From contig CAVWEM010000015.1 of assembly GCA_963753955.1 (NCBI GenBank), positions 1-64,000 on the forward strand: a DNA stretch of 64,000 bases, read 5' to 3'. Origin of the DNA: Methylumidiphilus sp963753955. Lineage in GTDB: Bacteria; Pseudomonadota; Gammaproteobacteria; Methylococcales; Methylococcaceae. Shown here in pieces: positions 39,501 through 46,312 of this stretch. Positions within the stretch are counted from its first letter, which is position 1, and each line of letters starts with the position of its first letter. The notes beneath the pieces were generated by a model that ran no database searches, had not been told where the DNA came from, and saw only the letters and a program-made list of their open reading frames with translations. The position numbers and the translations under genes were made by a program.

Positions 39501-39921
39501 CAATTACCGTTACGACACCTTCAAAACCGATTATGGGCAGCAGGTGGCAACCCAGTACAATACCGCCATCGTGCCGAACACCAACACGCATACGGCCTCG
39601 GTGAGTTTGCGCTATTTCCATCCGAGCGGGCTGTTCGCGAATATGGATCCTCTGTTGGTCAGCCAGGCAGTGACGGGATATAATCTTTACAGCACTGAGG
39701 CCAACGGGATAGAAACAAGGACGGATACTTTCTTGCTTCTTGACGCAGCCGTTGGATTCCGCCTGCCCAAGCGCTATGGAGTGGTCAAGTTCCAGGTCAG
39801 GAACCTGTTTGACACGCATTTCAATTATCAAAACGAATACTGGAGGACTAACAATTACGAAACCGCCCCCGCATTTTCCCCGACACGAACCTTTTTAGGC
39901 CAGATTACCTTGGCATTCTGA
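36586..39921 (+). CDS. FecR-TPR protein fused to an outer-membrane beta-barrel
   Basis: The 1,111-residue protein has four parts. A signal peptide covers about residues 1-25. A FecR-type periplasmic domain follows at about 30-190 (GDRIRTRSQSRATLELNNKTYISL, then RYVNAAIKGTEFLV). Tetratricopeptide repeats span about 210-520, with many A-x-x-x-L/P helix pairs such as AAASFRKAVELDNADPLA. The last 500 residues alternate polar and aromatic residues in beta-strand style and end in LGQITLAF, a terminal Phe as in outer-membrane barrels. FecR parts usually sense or bind at the cell wall, TPRs bind proteins, and barrels transport. A joined chain suggests a self-contained outer-membrane receptor or exporter. 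The substrate is unknown. Confidence 0.85.
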   Translation: MLRRSILHGASFMAVLAGLCATATAAGCEQKTARLVSLQGGLDIQEGRPEEWKAVTPEREFCPGDRIRTRSQSRATLELNNKTYISLNQQTTIVFSGIKARNPSWLDLLKGIIYVRSRTPSSLDVRTRYVNAAIKGTEFLVSADDSQGQVIVFEGTVESSNSQGRIILTDGQAAVAKAGEAPVRKLLVSPRDAVQWALYYPPVLDLRQQAAHPAIQQATERYLQGDSLGALAALDAAGNPDAILRAGLLIGLGRAEEALPPLDSVAGSDPRFGEALALRSVIALARNDKAMALDLAQQSTNRQPQSPAAWTALSYAWQADFKLDRALEAAEQAARLDAGNALAHVREAELLASLGRRHEAKEAAVAAAQINPRLSRVWAVQGYAQLNDMDYEEAAASFRKAVELDNADPLARFGLGLSKIRAGDLEAGTADLELAANLDPDDAITRSYLGKAYYEQKNAKVAATELDTAKQLDPKDPTPWFYDAIKKQTENRPVEALQDLQKAITLNGNRAVYRSKQLLDDDLAARSSALGRLYNTLGFGQRAVLEGWKSVNDDPDDYSSHRFLADTYQNLPRFEAARASELLQSQLLQPLSLTPVQPSLVEQNLLVLSGSGPSQSSFNEFNPLFQRDRFALQVSGIAGNLNSLGDEVVQSGIIDKFSYSVGQYHYQTDGYRPDNDLKQDIYNAFFQVAATSDLSLFAEFRHKEQQHGDLSQGVFDIYGPGLPYNPGYRNDLVSERYRFGLKYKLDESSTIIGSGVFDDDQNRYDYSPNNSNSHDTNAEGQYRHQGGLLDLIVGGGYYKAKVNYLYPEYYTNDSFRRPNGYVYSTLKLPYSLSLTLGSGFSGFSNTVSAATNRFYLSPKIGLMWDITPSTTFRIAALRNQNWAYNDYMTIEPTQVAGFNQFYFDPVGTQFWRYGTGLDVKVSEDIFVGGEASLRNIKTQLFGGFNDPLDSWHEQSYRGYANFTLTPAWALAFNYRYDTFKTDYGQQVATQYNTAIVPNTNTHTASVSLRYFHPSGLFANMDPLLVSQAVTGYNLYSTEANGIETRTDTFLLLDAAVGFRLPKRYGVVKFQVRNLFDTHFNYQNEYWRTNNYETAPAFSPTRTFLGQITLAF

Positions 39922-39980
39922 CGCTGCCGCAAAAGCCTGCGCCAGCGGTTTGCTCCACATCCACTACGAGGACAGATGAC

Positions 39981-40265
39981 ATGTCGACACAGGTTAGCAT
40001 CAAAGCCAACAGTTATCCGTGGATTCCAATGACAGGCGCGATTATCGGCCTGGCGCTTGCAGTATTTTTCGTGGGCGGTATGTACCGCTCAGGCACCGGG
40101 ACTGCCATTGATGTCCCGGACGTGACCGAGGGCGAGCGCTTAGGCAGTTGCCCGCCGCCGGGATATATAGGGCAATGCGGTCCTGTGGGTGTTGTTCCCA
40201 AAGTGACCTGTGTATACCTTTCGGGCAATACCTTGGGCAAACCGGCCGGAGCGCCTTGTTCGTAA
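39981..40265 (+). CDS. Small single-pass membrane protein with four cysteines
   Basis: The 94-residue protein has one membrane helix at about residues 17-34 (MTGAIIGLALAVFFVGGMY). The part after it contains four Cys (GSCPPPGYIGQC, VTCVYL, APCS) and many Gly and Pro. If the tail faces the periplasm it could form two disulfides. GAGG lies 8 nt before the ATG at 39981. It directly follows the FecR-TPR-barrel gene and may be its partner; that is inference from position only. Confidence 0.75.
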   Translation: MSTQVSIKANSYPWIPMTGAIIGLALAVFFVGGMYRSGTGTAIDVPDVTEGERLGSCPPPGYIGQCGPVGVVPKVTCVYLSGNTLGKPAGAPCS

Positions 40266-40311
40266 AAGCCGGGCCGGGCAACGGTTTCATCGTTGTCCGG
40301 CAACCATCCTG

Positions 40312-40980
40312 CTAAATCTCCAAGGGCTTGCCCTTTCCCGGCCCCGTCTTTTGCGCTTCCTCCATGCGCTTGCGCAACTCCTCCATTTGCTTTTCCAGCT
40401 TGGGCAGGATTTCATCTTTCAGGGTGTCCCCCGCATCGTTTTGGGCCTTGGCGATTTCCTCCGTCAGCTTACGCCATTCTTCCTGCAATTGCGTGGATTC
40501 GGGCGAGTCGGGGAGTTTTTGGAAATCTTTGCGGAATTGCTCCACTTGCCCGCGCAAGTCGCGCAGCGCGTCGCCGAAGCCGCGCAGCAGTTCCCCGAAC
40601 GGGAACAGGCCCAGCGGACTGGGGTAGCTGCCTTTCACCACCTCGCCCTCGGCGATGGGCTTGCCGCCGGGTTGGGCGAGGACGACCTCAATGTGGCGGC
40701 GGGCGGGATTGTCGGGGTCGGGGGCGAGGATGAAGCTGGCGTCGCGGGTGGCGGCGGCTGCGGATTTGCGGGGAATGGCCACCTCGACTAGATGTTCGCC
40801 AGGTTTGCCCGGTTCCAGGCCGGTAACTTTGCCGATGGGCTGGTTGTCGAGGACGACGGGGTCGCCCTCGGCCAGGCTGCCGATGTCGGCGTAGCTGATT
40901 TTGAAATGCAGGTCTTGCCCGCAGCCGGTCAGGGTGAGTAGCAGGAGCAAGGGCGTGAGCTTGGCCATGGGGGTTCGCAT
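40312..40980 (-). CDS. MCE (MlaD)-domain lipoprotein
   Basis: The 222-residue protein has a lipoprotein signal with the lipobox LTGC near residue 20. A single MCE/MlaD-type domain follows (FKISYADIGSLAEGDPVVL, IGKVTGLEPGKPGEHLVEV). A long amphipathic helix forms the C-terminal third (LEKQMEELRKRMEEAQK). MCE proteins carry lipids between membranes. A lone soluble lipoprotein form without the Mla ATPase and permease is less usual. It converges with the small Cys protein; a CGGGCAACG/CGTTGTCCG hairpin at about 40273-40300 lies between them. Confidence 0.88.
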   Translation of the reverse strand: MRTPMAKLTPLLLLLTLTGCGQDLHFKISYADIGSLAEGDPVVLDNQPIGKVTGLEPGKPGEHLVEVAIPRKSAAAATRDASFILAPDPDNPARRHIEVVLAQPGGKPIAEGEVVKGSYPSPLGLFPFGELLRGFGDALRDLRGQVEQFRKDFQKLPDSPESTQLQEEWRKLTEEIAKAQNDAGDTLKDEILPKLEKQMEELRKRMEEAQKTGPGKGKPLEI

Positions 40981-41082
40981 CGCGGGTTATTGTTTTTCTC
41001 CAGGACATTGTAACCCGAAATAAATGAATGGAGACATCGTGGGGAGTGGTTGCGGGCTACGGACAAATCCACGAGGACAGCC

Positions 41083-41139
41083 ATGCAGACACTTGAAAAC
41101 GACTCTACCGCTATTCTCTCTATGACCCAATGCGATTAA
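41083..41139 (+). CDS. Possible 18-residue leader peptide upstream of hsdM
   Basis: An ATG with GAGG 7 nt before it opens MQTLENDSTAILSMTQCD and stops at 41137-41139, 48 nt before hsdM. The good ribosome site is the only support. It may be a leader peptide or a remnant of a lost antitoxin-like gene; it may also be chance. Confidence 0.25.
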   Translation: MQTLENDSTAILSMTQCD

Positions 41140-41186
41140 GGGTAAAATCCCGCAAATCCACAAAACTTTAAGAAGAACAAAGCCGC

Positions 41187-43400
41187 ATGGGGAACGCCCT
41201 TAAAGACATTGAACAGCTCGAATCCCGCTTGTGGGAAGTCGCTGACCAACTCCGCGCCAATTCCAAACTGACTTCCAGCGAATATTGTATGCCGGTGTTG
41301 GGCGTGATTTTCTTGCGCCATGCTACCAACCGCTATTATGCCGCGCTGGCGCAAATCGAGGCCGACCAAGCGGCGGGCCGGATGCCCAAACGCCCGCTGG
41401 AAAAGGAGGACTTCACCAAGCGTCGGGCCTTGCTGCTGCCAGAAGCCGCCCGGTTTGACACGCTGCTGAACCAGCCGAAGAACATTCATCTTGGCACCAA
41501 GTTGGTCGAGGCCATGAACGCCATCGAAGCAGACTTCGAGCCGTTGCGGGGCCAATTGCCCAAGGATTACGATAAAGACCAATTCGACAACGACTTGCTG
41601 GAAGACCTGCTGCGCATTTTCGACAGCGATGTGCTGCGTACCGCCAGCGGCGACGTGTTTGGGCGGATTTATGAATACTTCCTGATGAAGTTCGCCATCC
41701 AAGGCGCACAGGACAACGGCGAATTCTTCACCCCGCCCTCCTTGGTGCAAACCATCGTCAATGTCATCGAGCCGGATCATGGCGTCGTCTTAGATCCTGC
41801 CTGTGGTTCCGGCGGCATGTTCGTGCAGACTAGCCACTTCATCGAACAGGAAGGCAAGGACACCATGAAGGCCGTGACCTTTTACGGCCAAGAAAAAACC
41901 GGCACTACCATCCGCCTCGCCAAGATGAACCTTGCCGTGCATGGCTTGGAAGGACAAATCGCCGAAGCCAACACCTTCTACGATGACCCGCACCGCTTGC
42001 CCGAAGGCAAGCCGATTTGGGGACACTGCGATTTCGTCATGGCGAATCCGCCGTTCAACGTGGACATGGTGGATGCCGAGCGGATCAAGACCGACCGTCG
42101 CCTGCCGTTCGGACTGCCCGGCACGACCAAGGGCAAAACGGCGGGAAAAAAGCAGGAGGGCGATGCCAAGAAAAACAAAGAGACGGTATCCAACGGCAAT
42201 TATCTGTGGATTTCTTACTTCCACAGCTACTTGAAACCCACGGGCCGGGCCGGTTTTGTCATGTCTTCCCAAGCCAGCAGCGCCGGACATGCAGAGGCCG
42301 AAGTACGCCGCAAACTGGTCGAAACCGGCGACGTGGACGCGATGATCGCCATCCGCTCCAACTTCTTCTACACCCGCACCGTGCCCTGCGAATTGTGGTT
42401 TTTCGACAAAGGCAAGCCGAAGGAACGCCAAGACACCGTGCTGATGATCGACGCTCGCAACGTCTACCGCAAAGTCACCCGTAAGATTTACGACTTCAGC
42501 CCCGAACAACTGAAAAACCTCACTAGCATTGTTTGGCTGTACCGGGGCCAGTCCAGCCGGTTTCTAGGTTTGGTCAAGGAATACCTGCTGCAAGTCTGCG
42601 CCGAAGCCACCGCCATCCCGGCTGAACTAGCCAGCTTTGAAGCCAGCTTGGATGAATTGCGCGGGCAACTTTTGGCTTTCAAGTTCCCTCTCCCCTGCGC
42701 GGGAGAGGGCCAGGGAGAGGGGGTAACACCCGATCAACTCCCACCCTTCACCGAAACCTTAGCCGAGTTTACCGAAGCCGAAACCGCTTATCAGGCTGAC
42801 CGGGAAATACTCGTCAAGGAGTTGGAAAGCTTCCGCCGCCTGTACGAAGCTTCGCCGCCCACGATGAACCTCGACCAACACGCCGCCCGCGAAGCCTTCG
42901 CCCCGCTGGCCGAGCAAACCAAAGGCTTGGCAAAGCAAGTGGACTTGCTCTACAAGCTGACGGCGCGGGGTGTGCAATTAGCGCAGGAGATAAACAATCT
43001 CCCTCTCCCCGAGGGAGAGGGCCGGGGAGAGGGCTTCGACCGCAAACTGGCCGGAAAGCGCCTTAAGCAATTGGAAGAGGAACGCAAACAGGCCGAGGAA
43101 CAATTGAAACTCGCCGCCTACTTCCACCGGCAAGTCGTCTGGCTGCAAGACCGCTTCCCTGAAGCCGCGATGCGGGCCGTGCCGGGCTTGTGCAAAGTCG
43201 TGACCCGCGCCGACATTGAAGCCGCCGATTGGAGCCTGACCCCAGGCCGCTACGTCGGCGTCGCCCCGCCCGAAGTGGACGAGGATTTCGACTTTGAACA
43301 AACCCTGCGGGATATTCATGTTGAATTGGCCGATTTGAACAGGGAGGCTGTGGAATTGGCGGCGAAGATTCAGGAGAATTTTGAGGGGTTGGGGATATGA
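41187..43400 (+). CDS. hsdM: Type I restriction-modification DNA methyltransferase subunit HsdM
   Basis: HsdM methylates adenine in the sequence chosen by HsdS. The N-terminal helical HsdM domain covers residues 5-150. The SAM motif DPACGSGG is at 203-210 and the adenine-methylase motif NPPF at 287-290. At 737 residues it is longer than most HsdM, with a long helical C-terminal region (about 470-737) interrupted twice by in-frame repeats (FPLPCAGEGQGEG near 500 and LPLPEGEGRGEG near 604). The start at 41187 gives MGNALKDIEQLESRLW, the normal family start. The stop lies inside a 50-bp sequence that is duplicated before hsdS. Confidence 0.96.
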   Translation: MGNALKDIEQLESRLWEVADQLRANSKLTSSEYCMPVLGVIFLRHATNRYYAALAQIEADQAAGRMPKRPLEKEDFTKRRALLLPEAARFDTLLNQPKNIHLGTKLVEAMNAIEADFEPLRGQLPKDYDKDQFDNDLLEDLLRIFDSDVLRTASGDVFGRIYEYFLMKFAIQGAQDNGEFFTPPSLVQTIVNVIEPDHGVVLDPACGSGGMFVQTSHFIEQEGKDTMKAVTFYGQEKTGTTIRLAKMNLAVHGLEGQIAEANTFYDDPHRLPEGKPIWGHCDFVMANPPFNVDMVDAERIKTDRRLPFGLPGTTKGKTAGKKQEGDAKKNKETVSNGNYLWISYFHSYLKPTGRAGFVMSSQASSAGHAEAEVRRKLVETGDVDAMIAIRSNFFYTRTVPCELWFFDKGKPKERQDTVLMIDARNVYRKVTRKIYDFSPEQLKNLTSIVWLYRGQSSRFLGLVKEYLLQVCAEATAIPAELASFEASLDELRGQLLAFKFPLPCAGEGQGEGVTPDQLPPFTETLAEFTEAETAYQADREILVKELESFRRLYEASPPTMNLDQHAAREAFAPLAEQTKGLAKQVDLLYKLTARGVQLAQEINNLPLPEGEGRGEGFDRKLAGKRLKQLEEERKQAEEQLKLAAYFHRQVVWLQDRFPEAAMRAVPGLCKVVTRADIEAADWSLTPGRYVGVAPPEVDEDFDFEQTLRDIHVELADLNREAVELAAKIQENFEGLGI
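42684..42730. repeat. In-frame interspersed repeat 1 in hsdM
   Basis: CCCTCTCCCCTGCGCGGGAGAGGG and CCAGGGAGAGGGGG form the CTCTCCC/GGGAGAGG palindrome family. The frame stays open and adds about 14 residues in a region of helical linker. Confidence 0.85.
42999..43034. repeat. In-frame interspersed repeat 2 in hsdM
   Basis: CTCCCTCTCCCCGAGGGAG and AGGGCCGGGGAGAGGG are a second copy of the same palindrome family, 300 bp after the first and in the same reading frame phase (both read PLP...GEG.GEG). Confidence 0.85.
43351..43400 (+). repeat. Left copy of 50-bp direct repeat (hsdM 3' end)
   Basis: This 50-bp stretch encodes the last 16 residues and the stop of hsdM. It matches 44481-44530 at 47 of 50 positions (differences at 43354, 43376 and 43395). 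The two copies bracket the transposase and two long palindromes. Confidence 0.92.
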
Positions 43401-43415
43401 AAAGAGGATCAAAAG

Positions 43416-43868
43416 ATGGCAAATACCTATACCGCTTTGAATTATCATGTCATATTCAGCACCAAGAACCGTGAGCCTTGGATTAAGCAAGAATTTGAGC
43501 AAAGGATATGGGAATATCTTGGCGGCATCGCCCGTAATAATGGCATGACGGCATTATGTATAGGTGGCGTGGAAGATCACGTCCATATTTTGTTGAGGAT
43601 TCCTCCCATCTTAGCCGTCAGCAAGGCAATGCAATTATTAAAAGGCGGTTCCTCGCATTGGATACATGACACATTTCCAGAATTATCCAGTTTTGGCTGG
43701 CAAGATGATTATGGCGCATTCACCGTCAGCCAATCGGCCATGGAAGACACGAAACGCTATATCCAACATCAAAGAGAACATCATCAAAGCCGGACATTCA
43801 AGGAAGAATACATCGCATTTTTGCGGAAATATGAGGTTGAATATGACGAGCGGTATTTGTGGGATTGA
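43416..43868 (+). CDS. IS200/IS605-like Y1 (HUH) transposase
   Basis: The 150-residue protein has the Y1 transposase plan: NYHVIFSTKNREPW at the start, the HUH motif as DHVHILLR at residues 54-61, the catalytic tyrosine probably Y115 in RYIQHQREHH, and the end EYIAFLRKYEVEYDERYLWD. Such enzymes move single-stranded DNA and include the REP-associated RAYTs. It lies 16 nt after hsdM and 36 nt before the first composite palindrome, which could be its target or product. The lower GC content than hsdM suggests recent arrival. Confidence 0.93.
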   Translation: MANTYTALNYHVIFSTKNREPWIKQEFEQRIWEYLGGIARNNGMTALCIGGVEDHVHILLRIPPILAVSKAMQLLKGGSSHWIHDTFPELSSFGWQDDYGAFTVSQSAMEDTKRYIQHQREHHQSRTFKEEYIAFLRKYEVEYDERYLWD

Positions 43869-43904
43869 CGTGATAAATGGAAGGATAAGAATGGTCGGCG
43901 AGGA

Positions 43905-44144
43905 TTTCAAACGTCGCTACGCGACGTGGGTTTTGGGATGATTCGTTTCCGGGGGTTTAAAACCCCCGGCTACATTCGGTCGGTCGCTCCGCGACCATTG
44001 GCGGCGTTGGACGGCTTTGCAAATTTCCGATAATGCCAAAAAATCCGCCAAGCCCAAGCCGCGTAGCGGCAAACGAATGTAGCCGTGGGTTTCAACCCAC
44101 GGAACAAATCACAAATAAGCAGCCCGTCGCGTAGCGACGGTTGA
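43905..44144. repeat. Composite palindromic element A
   Basis: About 240 bp. It starts TTTCAAACGTCGCTACGCGACG and ends with the near-inverse CGTCGCGTAGCGACGGTTGA. Inside, in order, are hairpins CCGGGGGTTT-AAAACCCCCGG, GTCGCTCCGCGAC, GCCGCGTAGCGGC and CCGTGGGTTTCAACCCACGG. It is not coding. Confidence 0.9.
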
Positions 44145-44189
44145 TGGTCGGCACGGAAAGGTTGGGGCGGGGTTTTAATGCGGTCGTGT

Positions 44190-44409
44190 TTTCAAACGTC
44201 GCAACGCGACGTGGGGATTTGGGGGATTCTTTTCCGGGGGTTGAAACCCCCGGCTAAATTCATTCCGTCGCTCCGCGACGGTCTGGGCGCACGAAGCTTG
44301 CCGCCACGCTAATGCCCAAAGGCCGCGTAGCGGCAAATGATTGTAGCCGTGGGTTTCAACCCACGGAACAAGGCGCAATTAAACAGCCCGTCGCGTAGCG
44401 ACGGTTGAA
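44190..44409. repeat. Composite palindromic element B
   Basis: About 220 bp with the same six hairpins in the same order as element A; the first carries CGTCGCAACGCGACG. It lies 45 bp after A and 71 bp before the second copy of the hsdM 3' repeat. Confidence 0.9.
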
Positions 44410-44480
44410 AACCTATGAGGCAAATATCGGCAGGTTAGGCGGGAATCAAATGGTGTTTGAAAAGCAGGAATCTATGATTA

Positions 44481-44530
44481 TGGCATTGGCGGCGAAGATT
44501 CAGGATAATTTTGAGGGGTTGGGAATATGA
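44481..44530 (+). repeat. Right copy of 50-bp direct repeat (hsdS start)
   Basis: This copy supplies the GAGGGGTTGGGA ribosome site and the ATGA at which hsdS begins, so it re-creates the original hsdM-stop/hsdS-start overlap. It is no longer attached to a methylase gene. Confidence 0.92.
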
Positions 44531-45729
44531 GTTGGAATACTTCAACTCTTGGCATACTTGCAGAACGAGATGGTGGACTTATTCAAACAGGGCCATTCGG
44601 TTCCCAGCTTCATCAAGCCGAATATCAGTCTGAGGGAATTCCTGTGGTTATGCCCAAGGATATTAGTAATGGGCAAATATCAGCGGAGTCAGTCGCTCGT
44701 GTATCTGAACAGACCGCAAACCGCCTCGAACGTCATAAACTAAAACCTCGTTCAATTGTGCTTCCTCGAAGAGGCGAGGTTACAAAACGAGCCTATATTA
44801 AAGCCGAACAAGAAGGGTGGCTTTGCGGAACTGGATGCCTGAAGATCGAACTCAACGGCGATATTCTTGTTTCAGAGTTTTTGTATTACTTCATGGAACA
44901 GACCGATATTGTGCGGTGGTTGGAGCAAAACGCAGTTGGAACGACCATGCTCAATCTAAGCGCCGGAATTGTCTCGAAACTTCCTATTCGCTATCCGACT
45001 GTCGAGGTTCAAAGAGAAATTGCTGCCGTTCTTTCCTCCTACGACGACCTAATCGAAACCAACCGCCGCCGCATGGCCTTGCTGGAAGAGTCGGCGCGGC
45101 TTTTGTATCGGGAATGGTTCGTGCGGCTGCGCTTCCCTGGCCATGAGCATACCCGCGTGGTGGATGGTGTGCCGGAGGGGTGGGAATATAAATCAATTGG
45201 TGATTTAGCTTGGATTATTATGGGCCAAAGCCCCGAATCTAAACATTATAACGATACGGGCGAAGGGCTACCCTTTCATCAGGGAGTGGCAGATTTTGGA
45301 TGCCGATTTGTAAACCATCGAATTTATTGCACAGAAGCCAGCCGAATTGCAGAGGCTGGAGACATTCTGTGCAGTGTTCGCGCTCCTGTTGGTCGTTTAA
45401 ACCTAACAATTGAAAAAATAGTCATAGGCCGAGGGCTTGCCGCATTACGCAGCAAAACGGGTAATCAATCCTTATTACTTCATCAGCTTCAAACGCATTT
45501 TTTCAAGGAAGACCTTATTGGTGGCGGGGCAATCTTCGCTTCGGTTAAAAAGAAAGAATTTGAGTCGCAAAAAATCCTCAACCCGAATGACTTTCTTGTA
45601 AGGGCGTTTGAGGAAATCTCGCAACCTATTGACGAGCAACTTCGTGTGCTACATCTCCAAAACCAAAAACTCCAAACCGCCCGCGACCTCCTTCTGCCCC
45701 GCCTAATGAGCGGAGAAATTGGCGTATGA
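44527..45729 (+). CDS. hsdS: Type I restriction-modification specificity subunit HsdS
   Basis: HsdS picks the bipartite DNA target. Two target-recognition domains (about residues 5-160 and 215-355) are each followed by a conserved helical spacer: EIAAVLSSYDDLIETNRRRMALLEESA and EISQPIDEQLRVLHLQNQKLQTARDLLLPRLMSGEI. The conserved QTGPFGSQL and LPRRGEVTKRAYI belong to the first domain. The length of 400 residues is normal. The first domain has lower GC than its surroundings, as often seen with exchanged recognition domains. The start lies at the ATGA of the duplicated junction. Confidence 0.95.
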   Translation: MSWNTSTLGILAERDGGLIQTGPFGSQLHQAEYQSEGIPVVMPKDISNGQISAESVARVSEQTANRLERHKLKPRSIVLPRRGEVTKRAYIKAEQEGWLCGTGCLKIELNGDILVSEFLYYFMEQTDIVRWLEQNAVGTTMLNLSAGIVSKLPIRYPTVEVQREIAAVLSSYDDLIETNRRRMALLEESARLLYREWFVRLRFPGHEHTRVVDGVPEGWEYKSIGDLAWIIMGQSPESKHYNDTGEGLPFHQGVADFGCRFVNHRIYCTEASRIAEAGDILCSVRAPVGRLNLTIEKIVIGRGLAALRSKTGNQSLLLHQLQTHFFKEDLIGGGAIFASVKKKEFESQKILNPNDFLVRAFEEISQPIDEQLRVLHLQNQKLQTARDLLLPRLMSGEIGV

Positions 45730-45759
45730 CCCTTCCTCGCTTTATCCTTGGCTCATGGA

Positions 45760-45986
45760 TTTCAAACGTCGCTACGCGACGCGGAAATTTCGGGGATTCC
45801 GTTCCGGGGGTTGAAACCCCCGGCTACATTCAATCCATCGCTACGCGATGGGTTCGCCGGGCCAAGGTTTGCCGCCCCGCTGTCCGCCGAATCCCCAAAA
45901 GCCGCGTAGCGGCAAATGAACATAGCCGTGGGTTTCAACCCACGGACAAGGGCGCGAACAGTGACCCGTCGCGTAGCAACGGTTGA
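45760..45986. repeat. Composite palindromic element C
   Basis: About 227 bp, the third copy of the element seen at 43905 and 44190, here between hsdS and the small gene at 46049. It shows the same hairpin order, ending CGTCGCGTAGCAACGGTTGAA. The stretch 45730-46048 holds only this element and the ribosome site of the next gene. Confidence 0.9.
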
Positions 45987-46048
45987 ATATGAGGCGCAAC
46001 GTGGTTGGGCGGCTATTTGCCCCGCCTTGTAAACAAAGGAGCCAATCC

Positions 46049-46255
46049 ATGAACGAATCCATGACTTCCCGCCTTGCCGATGCGGATATGCAAGCCGCCC
46101 CCGCCGCGTTGCTCCGTGCGGCCTTACGCGCCCGAGAACTGGCCCGGCAAACCGGCACACCGCTTGTCGTCGTGCGCGAGGGGGAATTGCTTGAGCAGCC
46201 CGCGCCGGAGAAAGCGGACGATCTAAACCTTCATCAATGCTCGCTGACAAATTGA
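46049..46255 (+). CDS. Small protein between hsdS and hsdR, antitoxin-like
   Basis: The 68-residue protein starts at ATG 46049 with AAGGAG at 7-nt spacing. LLRAALRARELARQTGTP is an amphipathic helix and LVVVREGELLEQ a short strand pair. This pattern resembles small Phd-like or AbrB-like antitoxin halves and small proteins seen in restriction loci. No toxin gene is next to it. The function is not recognised; a role in the locus is inferred from position. Confidence 0.7.
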   Translation: MNESMTSRLADADMQAAPAALLRAALRARELARQTGTPLVVVREGELLEQPAPEKADDLNLHQCSLTN

Positions 46256-46312
46256 GCCAATACAGGCGTCTTTAGTTTTTAGCCATTTCAAACAAGCTCA
46301 CCAGGAGGAGCA

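Noticed and set aside
43905..45986. CRISPR array in the hsd locus
   Set aside because: The repeats are long composite palindromes of 220-240 bp in three copies, not short repeats with regular unique spacers, and no cas genes are present.
45726..45986. Gene of 86 residues after hsdS
   Set aside because: Its sequence is entirely the translation of composite palindrome C.
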